Origin: Symbiodinium natans
Taxonomy: Eukaryota; Sar; Dinophyceae; Suessiales; Symbiodiniaceae
Assembly (NCBI GenBank): GCA_905221605.1
Contig: CAJNDS010002377.1
Location: 396,881 to 460,880 of the forward strand
DNA: 64,000 nucleotides
Reading direction: 5' to 3'
Notes under the pieces: model-generated
Database searches by the model: none
Told to the model about the DNA's origin: nothing
The model's input: only the letters and a program-made list of their open reading frames with translations
Made by a program: the position numbers and the translations under genes
Shown here: positions 35,062-46,500 of the stretch, piece by piece
Layout: every line of letters begins with the position of its first letter
Position numbering within the stretch: the first letter of the stretch is position 1

Positions 35062-37850
35062 TTAACTATGCAAACCCATGTCGCAAAGCACAGTGTCTCG
35101 CAGTGCTGCTAAAGGAGCAGCATCGTGGCGGTTCCCCTCGCCATCGATCAGCCATTCCCGCAGCAGGGCGGCGGCTGCCTCCACCTTGGCATCGCTCAGC
35201 TCGTCCCAGGCCACCAGATTCCAAGCCTCCTGGGCTCTCAGCCAACGATCGCCTCAGATCTAAAGGGGCGAGAGACAGAACTAAAGCAATCCTTCTGACC
35301 TGAGAGTCAAACCTACTTGCGTTACGCGCAGTATCGCTTAGTGCGAGTTGCCATCCGATCTTCGCAGCTCCTGCGCAAGATGCAAAAGAAAGCCTAAACC
35401 GCAATGCTCTTTGTCCTTTCAAATGAGTCGGACTCATGCCTCCAGCACGCGTTGTGCGGCCAGCTCGACGGCAGGACCCTTGCGGGGCAGTTGCGAGAGG
35501 AGCTTGAGCGGGAAGCGCACGCCAGGAAGGCCTCCCGTCGGCCTCCGCAAAGCAGAAGAAAGCAAAAAACATGGATTGCTAGAAAGCGACGTTCTGAGTT
35601 TAGTGGCTGCTATGAGTCACTGATAGTGTCGGCCTGACAGTCACACCCTCTGCGCCTGAAAAGAAAGCGGAAAAGCAACTTCTCGCACTGGTAGCTCTCG
35701 CCAAGCTCTCCCAAGAGGCCTGCGGCGCAAACAGTGGGGCTGCTATTTCGGGGAGGAACTCTCACAAACTTATGGGTGCCAACCAACAAAGCTCGTTGTG
35801 CATATCTGGCGCCATGTTTCTAAGGGTAGTTACATGGTCCCTGAATGTGGCCCCTTACCTTTGTTTGAAGAGTTCTGAAGTAAGGGCCGTTGGGTTTAGG
35901 GTTTAGGGTTTAGGGTTTAGGGTTAAGGGTTAAGGGTTTAGGGTTTAGGGTATTTCGCCTAGATCTCCCAGAGCTCGCTTGGCGGCCCAGGCGAAGGCCG
36001 CCCGAAGCTCCGGCACCGCCAGGTCGGCGGCCCGCGTTGAGGCCTCTTCAGGGTTTACGGTTTAGAGTTTAGGGTTTTTTTAGAGTTTAGGGTTTAGAGT
36101 TTAGGGTTCTTTTAGGGGTTAGGGTTTAGGGTTTAGGGTTTACGGTTTAAGGGTTTAGGGTTTGGGCCTCTTTCAGTTCCTCCGACGGCTCCGAAAGCGC
36201 CACAAAGGACCGCAGACCTCCAACACACAAACATTGGGATGTGCCCCTTATAACAATCCTGAAAAGGGATTCTGGTACCCCCCCCATAATCACTATTGAG
36301 GACTGTTAATATAAGGGGTAACATCCCAACATATCCCAACACAAACGCATCATTATGGCTTGTATACACTCATAAGAGTCGTGGAGATCAGCTCTCATAA
36401 GCTTGAATCGAAATGCCACTTTCCATCCGGTCCTTTCATCTCTTTCCGTGCTCTTCAAGGCACTCTTGTATGAATGTACATAACTTAGCTCCACCGAGCG
36501 GCCCGCGCGGTTCCGCACGAAGCCGTCGAAGATCGTCGCCGCCGCGTCGCCCTCCACATTCCAGGAAGAAAGAACCCGCGAGAGGATCACCGCCGCGGCC
36601 GCGCTGGGAATGGACCTGAGAATGCTTTATAAAGCTATAAAATGCGATCTCTCACATATAAGACCGAGCGCAGAGGCACGCGCGGGTTTACAGCTCTCAG
36701 CCTCCGGCGGCCTCGCCAAGGTGTCCAGGAGCAGCGCAGGCGCGGAGTCTGCGTCCGAGAAGAGGCTGAGACAGGCAGCATCACAGGCATCCACGGGATC
36801 TGCTTCGCCCGCGAGGCCGCGTTCGAAGATCTGCAGGGCCATGGAGGCCACGTTCTCGGCGCCTTCCTCTTGGGCCGCCGCGTGCGCGAGGCGCGCGAGG
36901 CGGAAGGCCAAAGGCCTCCCGATCGGCTTCCCGGCGTCCACGTGGCGCAGGAGGCGCCTCAAGTCCACCAGCTCCGCGCCGAAGTGGGCCTCGTGCCTCT
37001 GAAAGAGCTCCACGGCGAAGGAGTGTGGGGAAGAGTTGTCGGCTCCAGCTCCGACCATGAAGGTCTTCACCGTCTTGAGGTGGCTAACCAGGGTCTCGGG
37101 TGCGGATTCGAAGAGCTCCAGGGCTGCCAGCCCCACCGCCGGCGTCTCCGTCAGCTCCGTCATCAGGCGGAGCTGGTGTTTGGGTAAGGCTCGCAGCGCA
37201 GTCTGCATCTCACTGACCACCTCTTCTTGCCTGAAGTGCCCTGCTGCTACCGCGAGCTTCGCAGCGAGCTCAAGCTCAGAGCTTTGCCCAGCAGCAAGCC
37301 GGAAAGATCTGGCAGCCACCAGGAGCAAGGCCAAGGAATCCAGGTAGACGGCGGCGTCGAAGACCAAGCAGAAGTCTTGCCAGGTGCTCAGAGGCCAAGG
37401 GGGCCCAACGCCTCCCGAGCAGGGGCATTGGCGCTTTGTTTAACAGTCTCGTGGCCTCTATGGGGCCTATAGTATATATATATATATATATACTGAATAT
37501 ACTGCGCAATATTCTGCATCCTTCTACGTACAAGTGAAAAAGTATATAGCAACCCTTGAGAAGACCATAAATTGAACGCGCTCCAAAGATGGGGAGGCCT
37601 CTTGGACACGCGAACCAGCTCATCGCCAGGCTGAATGCAGGGCGGTCCCCGGGGAAGTCCTGGAACCGATAGACCCTGGAGCCCTCCTTTCCCTCCCCGA
37701 GACCATCCGACCACTCGTGTCGCATTGCGGCTGCGAAGTAGCCAGAGTTGGCTTGCAGGAACTGGCCCTGGCAATCGAAGGCTAAGTCGCCAAACGCCAC
37801 CACCACGTCACAATCTCTTTGCACCTCCCTCTCTGGTGCGACGTACAAGT
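35062..37850 (-). CDS. BTB/POZ-domain protein, multi-exon
   Basis: Five exons are supported; the 5'-most exon with the start codon is not found. About 37850-37615 is a BTB fold (REVQRDCDVVVAFGDLAFDC, FLQANSGYFAAAMRHEW, then a Phe-Gly/Pro-rich end). About 37380-36692 is a long alpha-helical part with the BTB tail (VYLDSLALLLVAARSF) and BACK-like helices. 36611-36484 follows ATTCTCAG and ends at GTTATG. 36043 to about 35959 has telomere-like repeat on both sides. About 35541-35440 has GVRFPLKLLSQLPRKG and ends at a GC donor. 35260-35062 is the last exon, ending HS-stop. BTB proteins commonly dimerise and act as adaptors for cullin-3 ubiquitin ligases; that role here is inference. The helical region with Ala/Leu-rich repeats after the BTB is typical of such adaptors. 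Confidence 0.72.
35887..35951 (-). repeat. Telomere-like tract at a 5' splice site
   Basis: TTTAGGG units on the plus strand with TTAAGGG variants. On the gene strand the tract begins about seven bases after the likely GC donor of the BTB exon 36043-35959. Confidence 0.85.
36052..36168 (-). repeat. Telomere-like tract at a 3' splice site
   Basis: A degenerate TTTAGGG array on the plus strand. On the gene strand it runs as CCCTAAA up to ACCCTGAAG, whose AG is the likely acceptor of the BTB exon. Confidence 0.85.
36234..36329. mobile_element. MITE-like element, 96 bp
   Basis: Near-perfect terminal inverted repeats TTGGGATGTGCCCCTTATA and TATAAGGGGTAACATCCCAA, with an interior resembling the 34.7 kb element (AAGGGATTCTGGTACCCCC, GAGGACTGTTAA). 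It lies within an intron of the BTB gene. It is non-coding. Confidence 0.65.
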
Positions 37851-39951
37851 CCTGAGATCCAGGCGGAGACACCTTTTTTGTAGAGAACGCCACAAGTCAG
37901 TGGTCGTACCGTTCCTGCATAATGTGGAGAACCCACTACTGGTATGCTGTAGGCGCAGTGCGGACTACAAAACTCTGACAAGGACTGAACAATATTCTTG
38001 AGCCGAGTCGCAGCCCCGCGGTCGAAAAGCCCATGGCTCCGTCCTGGCTCAAAGGAGTTCTGATTTTTTCAGTTTTTCCATGTGTGGGAGCCCTTTTTCT
38101 AAACTCCCAAATTAAATAGTAGGATCCCCTCATTATCAGAAACCAGTACGGCACCCCTGTTATCGTAAACCACCATTTAGTCATAGTCCCCCTCCCCAAC
38201 ACCCCGACTGCACTCCTTCCAGCAACTCCTCGCGGCGAGACTTCCTGGGGCCATAAGTTCAGAAGGTTCAGAATCTTGCGGGGGATCTTCCGTGTTTTCC
38301 ATTTGCTCCTTAGCTCTTTTCTTTCTTTCTTTCTGCGCACCTAACCCCCCCTCGATTGAGGAGGGCCTCCTTGGCTCTCTCTCTCTCTCTCTCTCTTGCA
38401 AACTCCTCGCCTGAAGGTGGCCTGGCCCCTCCGGACGACGAAGCCGCTGAAGCCGAGACCTCAGAACACCGAAGCACAGTCCCCCCCCCCAAGGCAGCCC
38501 CAAGGCACCGAAACCCTCCACTTCCAGTGCTCCCCCGCGAAGTTTTTTCTCCAAGGCTCAGAGGCACTCCTCCTTGCACTGGTTCACCTCTTCCTGAGGG
38601 GGAGAGGGGACGGGGGGGGGATCTGAGGCTTCACAGCGCAAATGCCCCTTTTTCGGGGCCCCAGTGCCACCGCACAGAGTCACAGAATCAGAGAACAAAA
38701 AAAAGGCCAAAAGCACACTTGGGTGCCCCTATCTCTGCCTTCTGCCTTCGAGTCTCTTCGGTTTTCGCAGGAAGGCCGTAGCCCGCGAGCTCGGGGCCGA
38801 CGTCCGAGTGGGGAAAGAAGTCCCAGGCCATGGGCCAAGCGCATCCCCGCGTGTCACAGCTTCAGCTGACGCGACGAATGCTTTTTGTTGGGACAAGAGC
38901 CCTCTTAGAGACATGGAGAGATGTAGAATGTCTGCACCTCTTCCCAAAAACAAACAGGTGATCCAGTGAAGTAGAAAGAGTGTCCGTGCAAAGATTCCAC
39001 TTGCAACGGAACATATGACTACAATGATAACAGGAATAAGTCATGGAGCAGCGCGCTTCCTCATGCTTCTAGGCGTGCGGGCGCGGCACGAACATGTTCA
39101 GCGGATCCAAGCTCTCACAAACGTATCCCCCTGAGAACATGCAACCACATCATGTGCGCAACACCTCTTCCGACATTGCGGGCGACCTCAAACTGCACTT
39201 TTTGGCACGGTCGAGAACGCGCATCTGCAAACCAGGTCTCCTACAAATCGGCCGCGAGATAACTTGAGACGTCCTAAGGAAATGGCCTACAAAGCGCAAG
39301 CCGACACTGAAGCTCTTGCGAGGCAGCCGAGGTGGGAACCTGAGGCGAGGGTGTCTGAGGAAGCGTCGCCACGTAAACCCGACGTAGGGCCTCGCGCAGA
39401 AATACACCTGCGGAACCTTGCTGACGTGAAGGGCCTCTGAAAAAAATGCATGTAGTACATTGTACAGGCTAGCCACCTCATGCGCAGCTCAATCGGAAGG
39501 GGGTGGATTGGATGGTAGCTTTTGAGAAGCCTGAGTCAACTTGCGGGAACTGGCCTGCAGAGATCTGACGGCCTCATGTAGCAACCAGGTGCAACTCGTT
39601 CACATCCATTTTTTCAGTGGCGGTTGGAGGTAAGTCATGGAATCCACAAATGGCTCAGTACCCAGTAACAACAAAAAATGCCGTGAGATAAACTGCGTCA
39701 CTGGAGACAAACCTGGATACAATTGCAACTATGGAGACGTCGTTATGTGGAGTCGATGACGGAGTTGAGACCCCAAAGCTAGGGGCTCTTCAGCCACCCA
39801 GCTTACTCAAAGCGGCCGCCACTCGGCAAAACAGACTCGGATTAGGCCTGTACAGTACAGTGGACGCTGCGGAACACAGCTGCGCCAAACGCGCTTTGAA
39901 AGCCTTCAAAGGCTTCAAGCTGCATCCTACAAAAGTCCATGTGTGCGGGTA
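37851..39951. other. Intergenic stretch between BTB and hydroxylase genes
   Basis: I find no supported gene, although the missing first BTB exon should lie here. Near 38060-38180 there is GC/AT-mixed sequence with TAGTAGGATCCCCT, a phrase also found near 58471 and, reverse-complemented, near 42378. It may be a relic of the short inverted-repeat family. A (TC)n run is at about 38376-38396. Confidence 0.45.
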
Positions 39952-40935
39952 TCACTGCATCTTGCCGCGATGATTTTCACAGCTTGTTCGAAGCGTCCGG
40001 ACACTCCGAAACTCGGCCTCACCTAAGGAGAGGCCGACATGCTCTTGAGGATTGTAGTAGGTGCCACCGATCCGGTCCCACCAGTCAACCATGGCCCCGT
40101 AGTTGGCATGGAAGAAAGCATGGTGGTTATCATGAAAAGTCACAGGGGCTTGCCAGAAGAGCCATGCGAGCCAGCCTGACGTATGCAGCTCGAGACCGGA
40201 GTGATCAATGGCATTGCACACAAAAATCCAGGCGAGCAAGAAACAGGCAGAGCAGACGCTGAGGGGCAGCGCCGCCAGCACAGACAATGTGCACACCGTC
40301 AGGGCTAAGAATTCGACTGGATGAAGCGCGGAGACCACGAAAGCGTTGGGGCTCTTCCACAGATGGTGAGCCTTGTGGACATGCCGGTACCACCATGGAC
40401 GGTGCAGCATGCGGTGAACCAAGTATGCTGAGATGTCCACGAAGATGTAGGCACACAATAGGTACGGGGCATCAGACATGCGTGGAAAGCCCCAGTAAAG
40501 GTTTGTCCACCCTTGGATTGCATAGTATGGATACGCGGACACAGCAGAAACTGAAAGTATGCTCTTGCAGCTGAAAACAATAGCACGTCGCGTCTCCAAG
40601 CTTGTCATTGCCTTGTTTTGGATACTCAGCCTGCGGCCTTCTTCAGGAAATCTGTAAGTGTAGGTGTAGAAAATCCCTCCGCAGACAGAGAAGTACATGA
40701 GAAAGTACATCATTGGAGCCAAGAAGAACAGAAGTAGACGGGTCGCCCAGGGCGCAACTGGGCAGGGCGCCTGGCTGACAAGACCTGCCATGGGAAGAAC
40801 CACTGACAAATAGACTTCAGTGACAAAGGCTGCGATCGACATCTCTGTCAGCATCAAAACGTCCTGCCAGTGGAAATGCTCTCCATCATCCAGGTATCGG
40901 CGCACATTGCAATCCAGCAAAGATGCCACCTTCAT
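39952..40935 (-). CDS. Fatty-acid hydroxylase / sterol desaturase-like enzyme, intronless
   Basis: 327 residues from the first in-frame ATG at 40935 (the frame is open further upstream, without an ATG). It is a multi-pass membrane protein with the histidine clusters of the fatty-acid hydroxylase superfamily: HRMLH at 174-178, HKAHH at 187-191 and HDNHH at 268-272, plus downstream HANYG and WDRIGGTYY. The family uses a di-iron centre bound by these His to hydroxylate or desaturate lipids such as sterols or fatty acids in the endoplasmic reticulum. All key His are present, so it is probably active; substrate unknown. At least four hydrophobic stretches are visible, two before the first His box. 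It is a single exon, unlike most neighbours. Confidence 0.87.
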   Translation of the reverse strand: MKVASLLDCNVRRYLDDGEHFHWQDVLMLTEMSIAAFVTEVYLSVVLPMAGLVSQAPCPVAPWATRLLLFFLAPMMYFLMYFSVCGGIFYTYTYRFPEEGRRLSIQNKAMTSLETRRAIVFSCKSILSVSAVSAYPYYAIQGWTNLYWGFPRMSDAPYLLCAYIFVDISAYLVHRMLHRPWWYRHVHKAHHLWKSPNAFVVSALHPVEFLALTVCTLSVLAALPLSVCSACFLLAWIFVCNAIDHSGLELHTSGWLAWLFWQAPVTFHDNHHAFFHANYGAMVDWWDRIGGTYYNPQEHVGLSLGEAEFRSVRTLRTSCENHRGKMQ

Positions 40936-42110
40936 TGCGCTGCGGGGCACGGCCGGGCTCGAGCCACGAGATCCGCAAGCGCAAGACCCCCTTGACAAGC
41001 TTCTATCACTTCCACGAGATCGATGTTCAACTTGATTTTCAACCACCTTCCAGTAACAACGCAAGATCTACTACAGGTGTGGTTTGATCCACAGGAGTTT
41101 GTGCACAGACGCCCCAAAACTCATTTCAGAAAACTCTAGTGTCTTTTGCAACCCTACATTCCTTAGTTAAGCGCGACGACAACCGCCATGGGCTCCCAGT
41201 CGCGAACCCCCCAAACTATGATGCTGCCAAACCTTGATAGCGTTCAAGTACAAAAAACTCTACTCTCCCTAATCCCACCAAGCCCGTGGAAATAACTTTG
41301 GTGATGCTGATTGCTGTATCTCTGAAACAGGCCTGCAACTGAAGCAGGGGCCAGGTCAGCTGCAGAAACGTCGATGCCATGGACGCCATGAGCTTGGGCA
41401 GCTTCAACCCAGGGTTTAGGGACACGCGCTGACTCGAGAACAGCTACCCTAGGGTGGTCTGCTAGATGAAGCTTCTGCCACGGGAGAGCGGGCGGTTCTG
41501 TTCTGCTGACCATCGGATCTCAGGTCATGTTCATGAGTTTCGACTTTGCTTTTGCATGCCCCCCCCCCCCCCCCGCTCGACAAATTGCTTCCAATTTCGA
41601 ATCTTTTGCCGGAAGCGCCCCCCCTGAAACTGGGAACTCTGGCTCTGAGCCAAGAAAGTTCCCCCGGGCTGACGGCATGGAAGAGCTGCTGAGAAAAGAA
41701 CTCAAGACAAAGAGCTGCAGAGAGCTTCGGATGTTTTCGACCTGCCTCATGATGCTGAATGCAAGATTCAAGTCCCTACAGTCTCGAATCATTTGTAGAG
41801 TCTTCTCAGAGGTAGTACTCAGAAAGATCGACTTCTCCACAAGGGCGTAGCTCTTGGCCTGACATGCAGAGGCTGTCGAAGCCGAGCCTCTCCTTCAGGG
41901 GCACAGCGGCCGCAGTTATTGTTTACTCTGTGCCCGGTGTGTGTTTTATGAGAGAATTGAGAGAACCCTTTGGTCGCATGCCCAGCATGTTTCTTTTGGT
42001 CACTTTGAAGGGGAAGCAAGGGAACAGCAGGGCATAGTGGGGCGTTTGAAGGCGCTTGAGAGCTGGTCGTGCAGGTGAGGGAGGTCAAGCTTTGATTGCT
42101 GCTGCAAACA
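40936..42110. other. Intergenic stretch
   Basis: No firm gene. Bases 41660-41850 are open on both strands with coding-like readings (minus strand: SEKTLQMIRDCRDLNLAFS). A lone exon is possible, but strand and frame cannot be decided. A C run is at about 41559-41574. Confidence 0.4.
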
Positions 42111-43233
42111 TCAACAAGACATCTGCCTGACTTTGGGTACCAGGAGCATGGCTTTCGGGGCTTCTGACGCCAGCGCCTGCTGCGACATGTACTGGGGCAT
42201 CATCAAGACATCCTCATCCTCAAACTGCATCAAACTTGCCGGAGTCGTGGTGTCTGTGGCATCATCCTCGACCGAAGGACATTGGCCTGAACGATTCAAC
42301 ACTGAATGCTCAGCGGCTTCTGCTGTTTTCGATAAAAGGGGTACCTTCTTGAGGTCCTTACTATTATAAGGGGGGATCATAAGGGGGATCCTACTATTCG
42401 GGGGACTATATTCGGGGGCCCCTTATTGTCGTAAACCCCCACATCCCACCTGCCCACTTCCTCTGGCCGCCGAGGTCTTTTGTGATGACGCTCATGAGCG
42501 TGAAGAAGACGAAGCGAACAAGCTTCAGCGCCTGGCTTCCAGCGGGGGGTGGACTGTACTCACTCCACTCTGCCATCTGGGGGTTTAGGGTTCAGGGTTT
42601 TGGGTTGTGTTGCCACCCGACTAGCCACAGCAATCGGGGAAGGTTTGGGGTCTCTCTGGTGCATGTGGGGGAATTCTTTCACCCAAGGCGCTCCAAGGAC
42701 CACATTGATCATGAAATTCAGGAGCTTCTCCATCATCCCCATCACAAAGGACGCGAAGGTGCCGACAACGCCTCATGAGTCGACATCCATGACTAGTGAG
42801 TCTATAGAGGGACTCTATAGGCAATAGCACGCGTTACGAGTCCCTGCCCAAGAGCAGACCAGAAGCTGGACGGAATCACAAGCTAAAGTATAGTAAAGCA
42901 GGCCCATCCAACAGAGGTCCATCCAAGAGTCTTGTGGTTCCTAAAGCAGGCCAGGGGACGTTTGAATGAGCAGAGGTATCCAAGGCCTTTGCGGAGACCT
43001 TTCCGGCCCTCGAAGCACTTCTGCACGCCCTTTGGTAAGCCCTCGGTCCACAACGCAAGCCCCGAGAACTTCTTCGGTGCCTGAGCTTGCGGAACCATGT
43101 TGGTCCTCAGCTCTGTCCAGTTGGGATGCAGATCTACGAAGGTCTTGTAGTCGAAGGCGCTCGTGGTGTTGACATCTGAAGCGTTGAAGTCGCCCTTCTT
43201 GCAGTTGTAGATGCCAACGCTGTGCCCGTAGAC
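42111..43233 (-). CDS. Unknown multi-exon protein with hydrophobic segment
   Basis: Four exons are visible; the 5' end is missing. 43233 to about 42968 follows CAAGCAG and starts VYGHSVGIYNC, with DLHPNWTELRTNM and KKFSGLALWTEGLPKG. About 42775-42675 is hydrophobic and Met-rich (ASFVMGMMEKLLNFMINVVL). 42576 to about 42484 starts at an acceptor formed by CCCTAAACCCCCAG and includes LKLVRFVFFTLMSVITK. About 42350-42111 is acidic, Met/Gln-rich, and ends at a stop (SLMQFEDEDVLMMPQ, ends KVRQMSC). Asn-glycosylation-like motifs in the first exon hint at a lumenal or extracellular part, with a membrane segment and a cytoplasmic tail (inference). No family recognised. Confidence 0.55.
42581..42603 (-). 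repeat. Telomere-like stretch forming a 3' splice site
   Basis: GGGTTTAGGGTTCAGGGTTTT on the plus strand. On the gene strand this ends in CCCTAAACCCCCAG, and the AG is the likely acceptor of the exon starting at 42576. Confidence 0.75.
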
Positions 43234-45557
43234 CTGCTTGGGCGGGAATGCGACATGCACGCATCACGACACGAAGGTGGCATTTTTTGCGATTCCAAGC
43301 CCGTCCGAGTATATATATATATATACTAGACACACGTGCGTGCTTCGCACGCACTTAGTGTCTGCACCAGCCCACGATGCGGAGTCTAGAGGGGACGGCC
43401 CGGACAGAGGGGGCAGCGGGGCGGGCAGGCTGACGCGGCCACGGGTGGGTCCGGCTGTTTTGGGGTTGGCAGAAGTGGCGCTTTCACGTCTAACGGGCCC
43501 ACGGGGTGAAGGGGGTCGGATGTAAGCTACGGGGTGGGGGGGCGGTTTTTGTGGGGAGGCAGGTCCAGGGTTTGCGTGCTTTGTTGTGTCTGCACCAGCC
43601 ACGATGAGTGGAGGTTTGGGACTTTCGGCTTTAGGGCGTTGACCTCGGGCAGTTGGGATGCCGAAGTGGCGCTTTCACATGGGGTGTTCGGGGGTGCGTG
43701 GGGGGGGGTGGGGGGGGTGGGGGGGGCGGGGGGAGGGTGGGGTGGGGGTGGGGGTGGTGGGGGGGGGGTGGTGGGGGTGGCGGGGGTGGCGGGGGGGGGG
43801 GAGTGAAATGTGTGTTGAGGCGGCCAAAGAGGGGGGGGGCGGGCGGATAACCAACGGCGAGGTGGGGTCTATTTGTTTATATATATATATATATATATAT
43901 AGGTATATATGGGCAAGAGATGTCGTGATCGGCTTTCGCGCCCATGTTGCACTTAACTTAACGAAAGCTGCCCAAGGGGGTCCCGGCCTTCCCATTCTCA
44001 GCGTGCCATCCGACCTTCGCATCTGCCAACTCCTCTGGGCTGCAAGACGTCGAGCCGCAACCTCGGCAGGGTTCCATGGTTGAGGGGGGCTTCCCAAAAT
44101 AGAATTCTTTAACCGTGTTGTCTTGGGGGTTCGCAGAATAAGGTCGGGGGGTACCGAAACACCCCGTGTTTCACCAGGTTTCATACGGCTCCGGCTACGA
44201 TTCAGATCGGGCATGGCAAGTATGTGCCTGGACAGATGCGAGTCTTCGAGCATCGGGACTCTTTGCACTTTCTATGATGCGATGAACCGCTTGCCGCCCT
44301 GACTCTGAGCAATCTGCCCTCAGTTGCCTGAACCCTAAAGCCAAATATATACTACCAGTCATGCCTTCGGACAAAAGAGATCCCAAAACGAATCAGGGTT
44401 TGTTCGCTTTCAGGAAGGCCCGCACCCGAAACAAAAGGAATCCCTAATGTGCCTAAAGTCTGGCTTTTAAGTCCCAGGCCCGTAATCCCCATGCCCAGGG
44501 TCTTCGTCGGCACGCACCTGGGATGCTTTGACGTGTGCAAATGCTCCAAAAAATCCTCAAATGGAAGCTCTCGAAAGCGACCGTCGAACTCATGGCAGCT
44601 CACCAATGGCGGATCGCTACGACTTGGGGAGCAGTTCAACAATCCAGCACCTACGTCCTGTGCGCCTCAGCATGAACAGAAAGACTCGGATCTCCCCTCG
44701 CCAACCCTTCCTCCCCACCCCGGGAAAGCCGCCAACCTGTCTTTTGGGGGCAACAACAGCCCGCAAAATCATGCAGGGCATCGGGAAAACAAACGTGACC
44801 TCTTTTGGGGGTGTAAGGGGGCCAGATTCCCTTATTGGGGGCTTGTTAGCTCATTTGGAATTGTTAAGCCCTTAGTTGGAGGATATGAGGCCCTCACACC
44901 CCCTTCCTTCCAGCCCTTGGTTCCTTATGATCCTGGATACCACAGAGACCTTAACCCCTTGCCTTCTCAATGGCTCGCAATTGTTGGAACCCTTGCGCAG
45001 GTGCACGGTTCAGCTTCCAGTGTCCATTAGGCCATTATAGTCATTATAGGCCTCAGACTTCATTTCTGATGATCTTTCGTGGCGGCCTTCCTCCCCTCAC
45101 TTTTTTTGGTTTCCTCGTGGACTCTGCCTCTGCGGCTTTTTTGTTTCTCTCTTTCTCTGGGCTCAGCAGCCTTGGGGAAGCATCCGGTCCCGTTCAGGGA
45201 CACCTTTTTTTCCGGGGACCTGTTGGGGAGACACCCAAAGCGAAGTTCATATGCCCAAAAAACAGGAAACCCACATTCTTCGAAGTCAGCAGGAGATCCC
45301 CCTTTCAAGTCGGGACAGGGTTTGGACCAATGTTGGCTGTGGCTTCTTGCTTCTTGCATCAAGGCAACTTCTCTCCAGGAGCTGGGATGAAGTGGTACTC
45401 GTTGACCATCTCCACCTCCTGATGCGGGTGTCTGTGGGCGAAACCCACAGCCGCCAAATTTTCAAACCTCGAAGAAGCTAAACCCGGCGCAGGTGCGCGG
45501 AGCGACAGACGAGGCGTGGCTACCAGCCCATGCGCGCAATAACCGAAGACCGGGTTG
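43234..45557. other. Mostly non-coding, G-rich stretch
   Basis: It holds a G-rich minisatellite (43689-43801), short AT runs (43310-43326, 43876-43902) and a diverged duplication (43361-43490 versus 43588-43682, sharing TGTCTGCACCAGCC and GAAGTGGCGCTTTCAC). Near 44620-44525 a minus-strand piece (CHEFDGRFRELPFEDFLEHL) ends at a good GTGCGT donor and could be an upstream exon of the 43.2 kb gene. I do not call it. Confidence 0.4.
43689..43801 (+). repeat. G-rich minisatellite, potential G-quadruplex
   Basis: About 110 bases of GGGGGTGG-like units with almost no C or A. Many runs of four or more G are spaced by single T or C, which suits G-quadruplex formation on the plus strand. Confidence 0.9.
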
Positions 45558-46468
45558 TCAACTTTTGTATGGAAGCCCGCAGTCCTGCTTGTGATACAGC
45601 GCGCAGACGCTGTTCTTCATTCGAGCGCTCGCTTCGCAGTTCAGGGGGATGCAGCCGCAGGTGTTGAGCCCACCGAGAATTGATGCGAGGATGAAGGCCA
45701 TGAAGATATCGGAGCCCATGGGAGCAACGGCATAGAACATCAATGGGATGAGGACCGGACAGAGAGGGACCAGGGCCAACCCGCCGAAGGCCGCTCCCGC
45801 AACTCCAGCAGCTTCGCAGGCGGCGATCAAGCCAGGGCCCAACGTCAAGGTGTTTCCTCGGCGGTTTTGCGAGACAAAGTGCACTTAAGAACCCAGAACC
45901 GATGGGAGAAGGAAGGCATCGAATCCTGAATAGAAATCATTCTCATCTTGCCTAGCTTCGTGTTCCTTCTGACAATACAGATGCGGCAACGGCAACGGTG
46001 AAGATGGCTTGGGTCTTTCGGGTATCGCAAGCGCAACCGTGCCCAATCGGGCATGGACTGTCCGTGTTCTCCTTGCAGTCGCTGGGCATCAGGCACGTAT
46101 TTCCGGTGCAATCTGTTTCACCTCACGGGGTGCCGTAGCATGATGCCCCAAACCGTCGAGGAAACGATACCCCGTACATATCCCGCGCGTCGCTTGTGGA
46201 ACGACGAGGGTGAAGGAAACGGAAAGGACACACCAGCCACTACGTCTGAGGGCGGCGCAAGACTTAAGGCCAACCCAAGAAGCAAGGACAACTTGGCAGC
46301 CGACTGGACAATGGAGAAGGTACAAAAGCAAGGGCTGGGCGAGAACGACCCCTCCGCTGAATACTGCCGTGGAGGCGTTTCTTTTCATCGTAAGAATCTT
46401 CAGAGCTTCAGAGCGAGTAAAGCGAAAACTTTCGCGCAATGTTCTCAAAGAAAGAGGTGAAGAGAGAG

Positions 46469-46500
<32 letters not shown>

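Noticed and set aside
41527-41850. Plus-strand protein of 107 codons
   Set aside because: The opposite strand is equally open and equally coding-like; it starts in a C run. Left undecided in the gap description.
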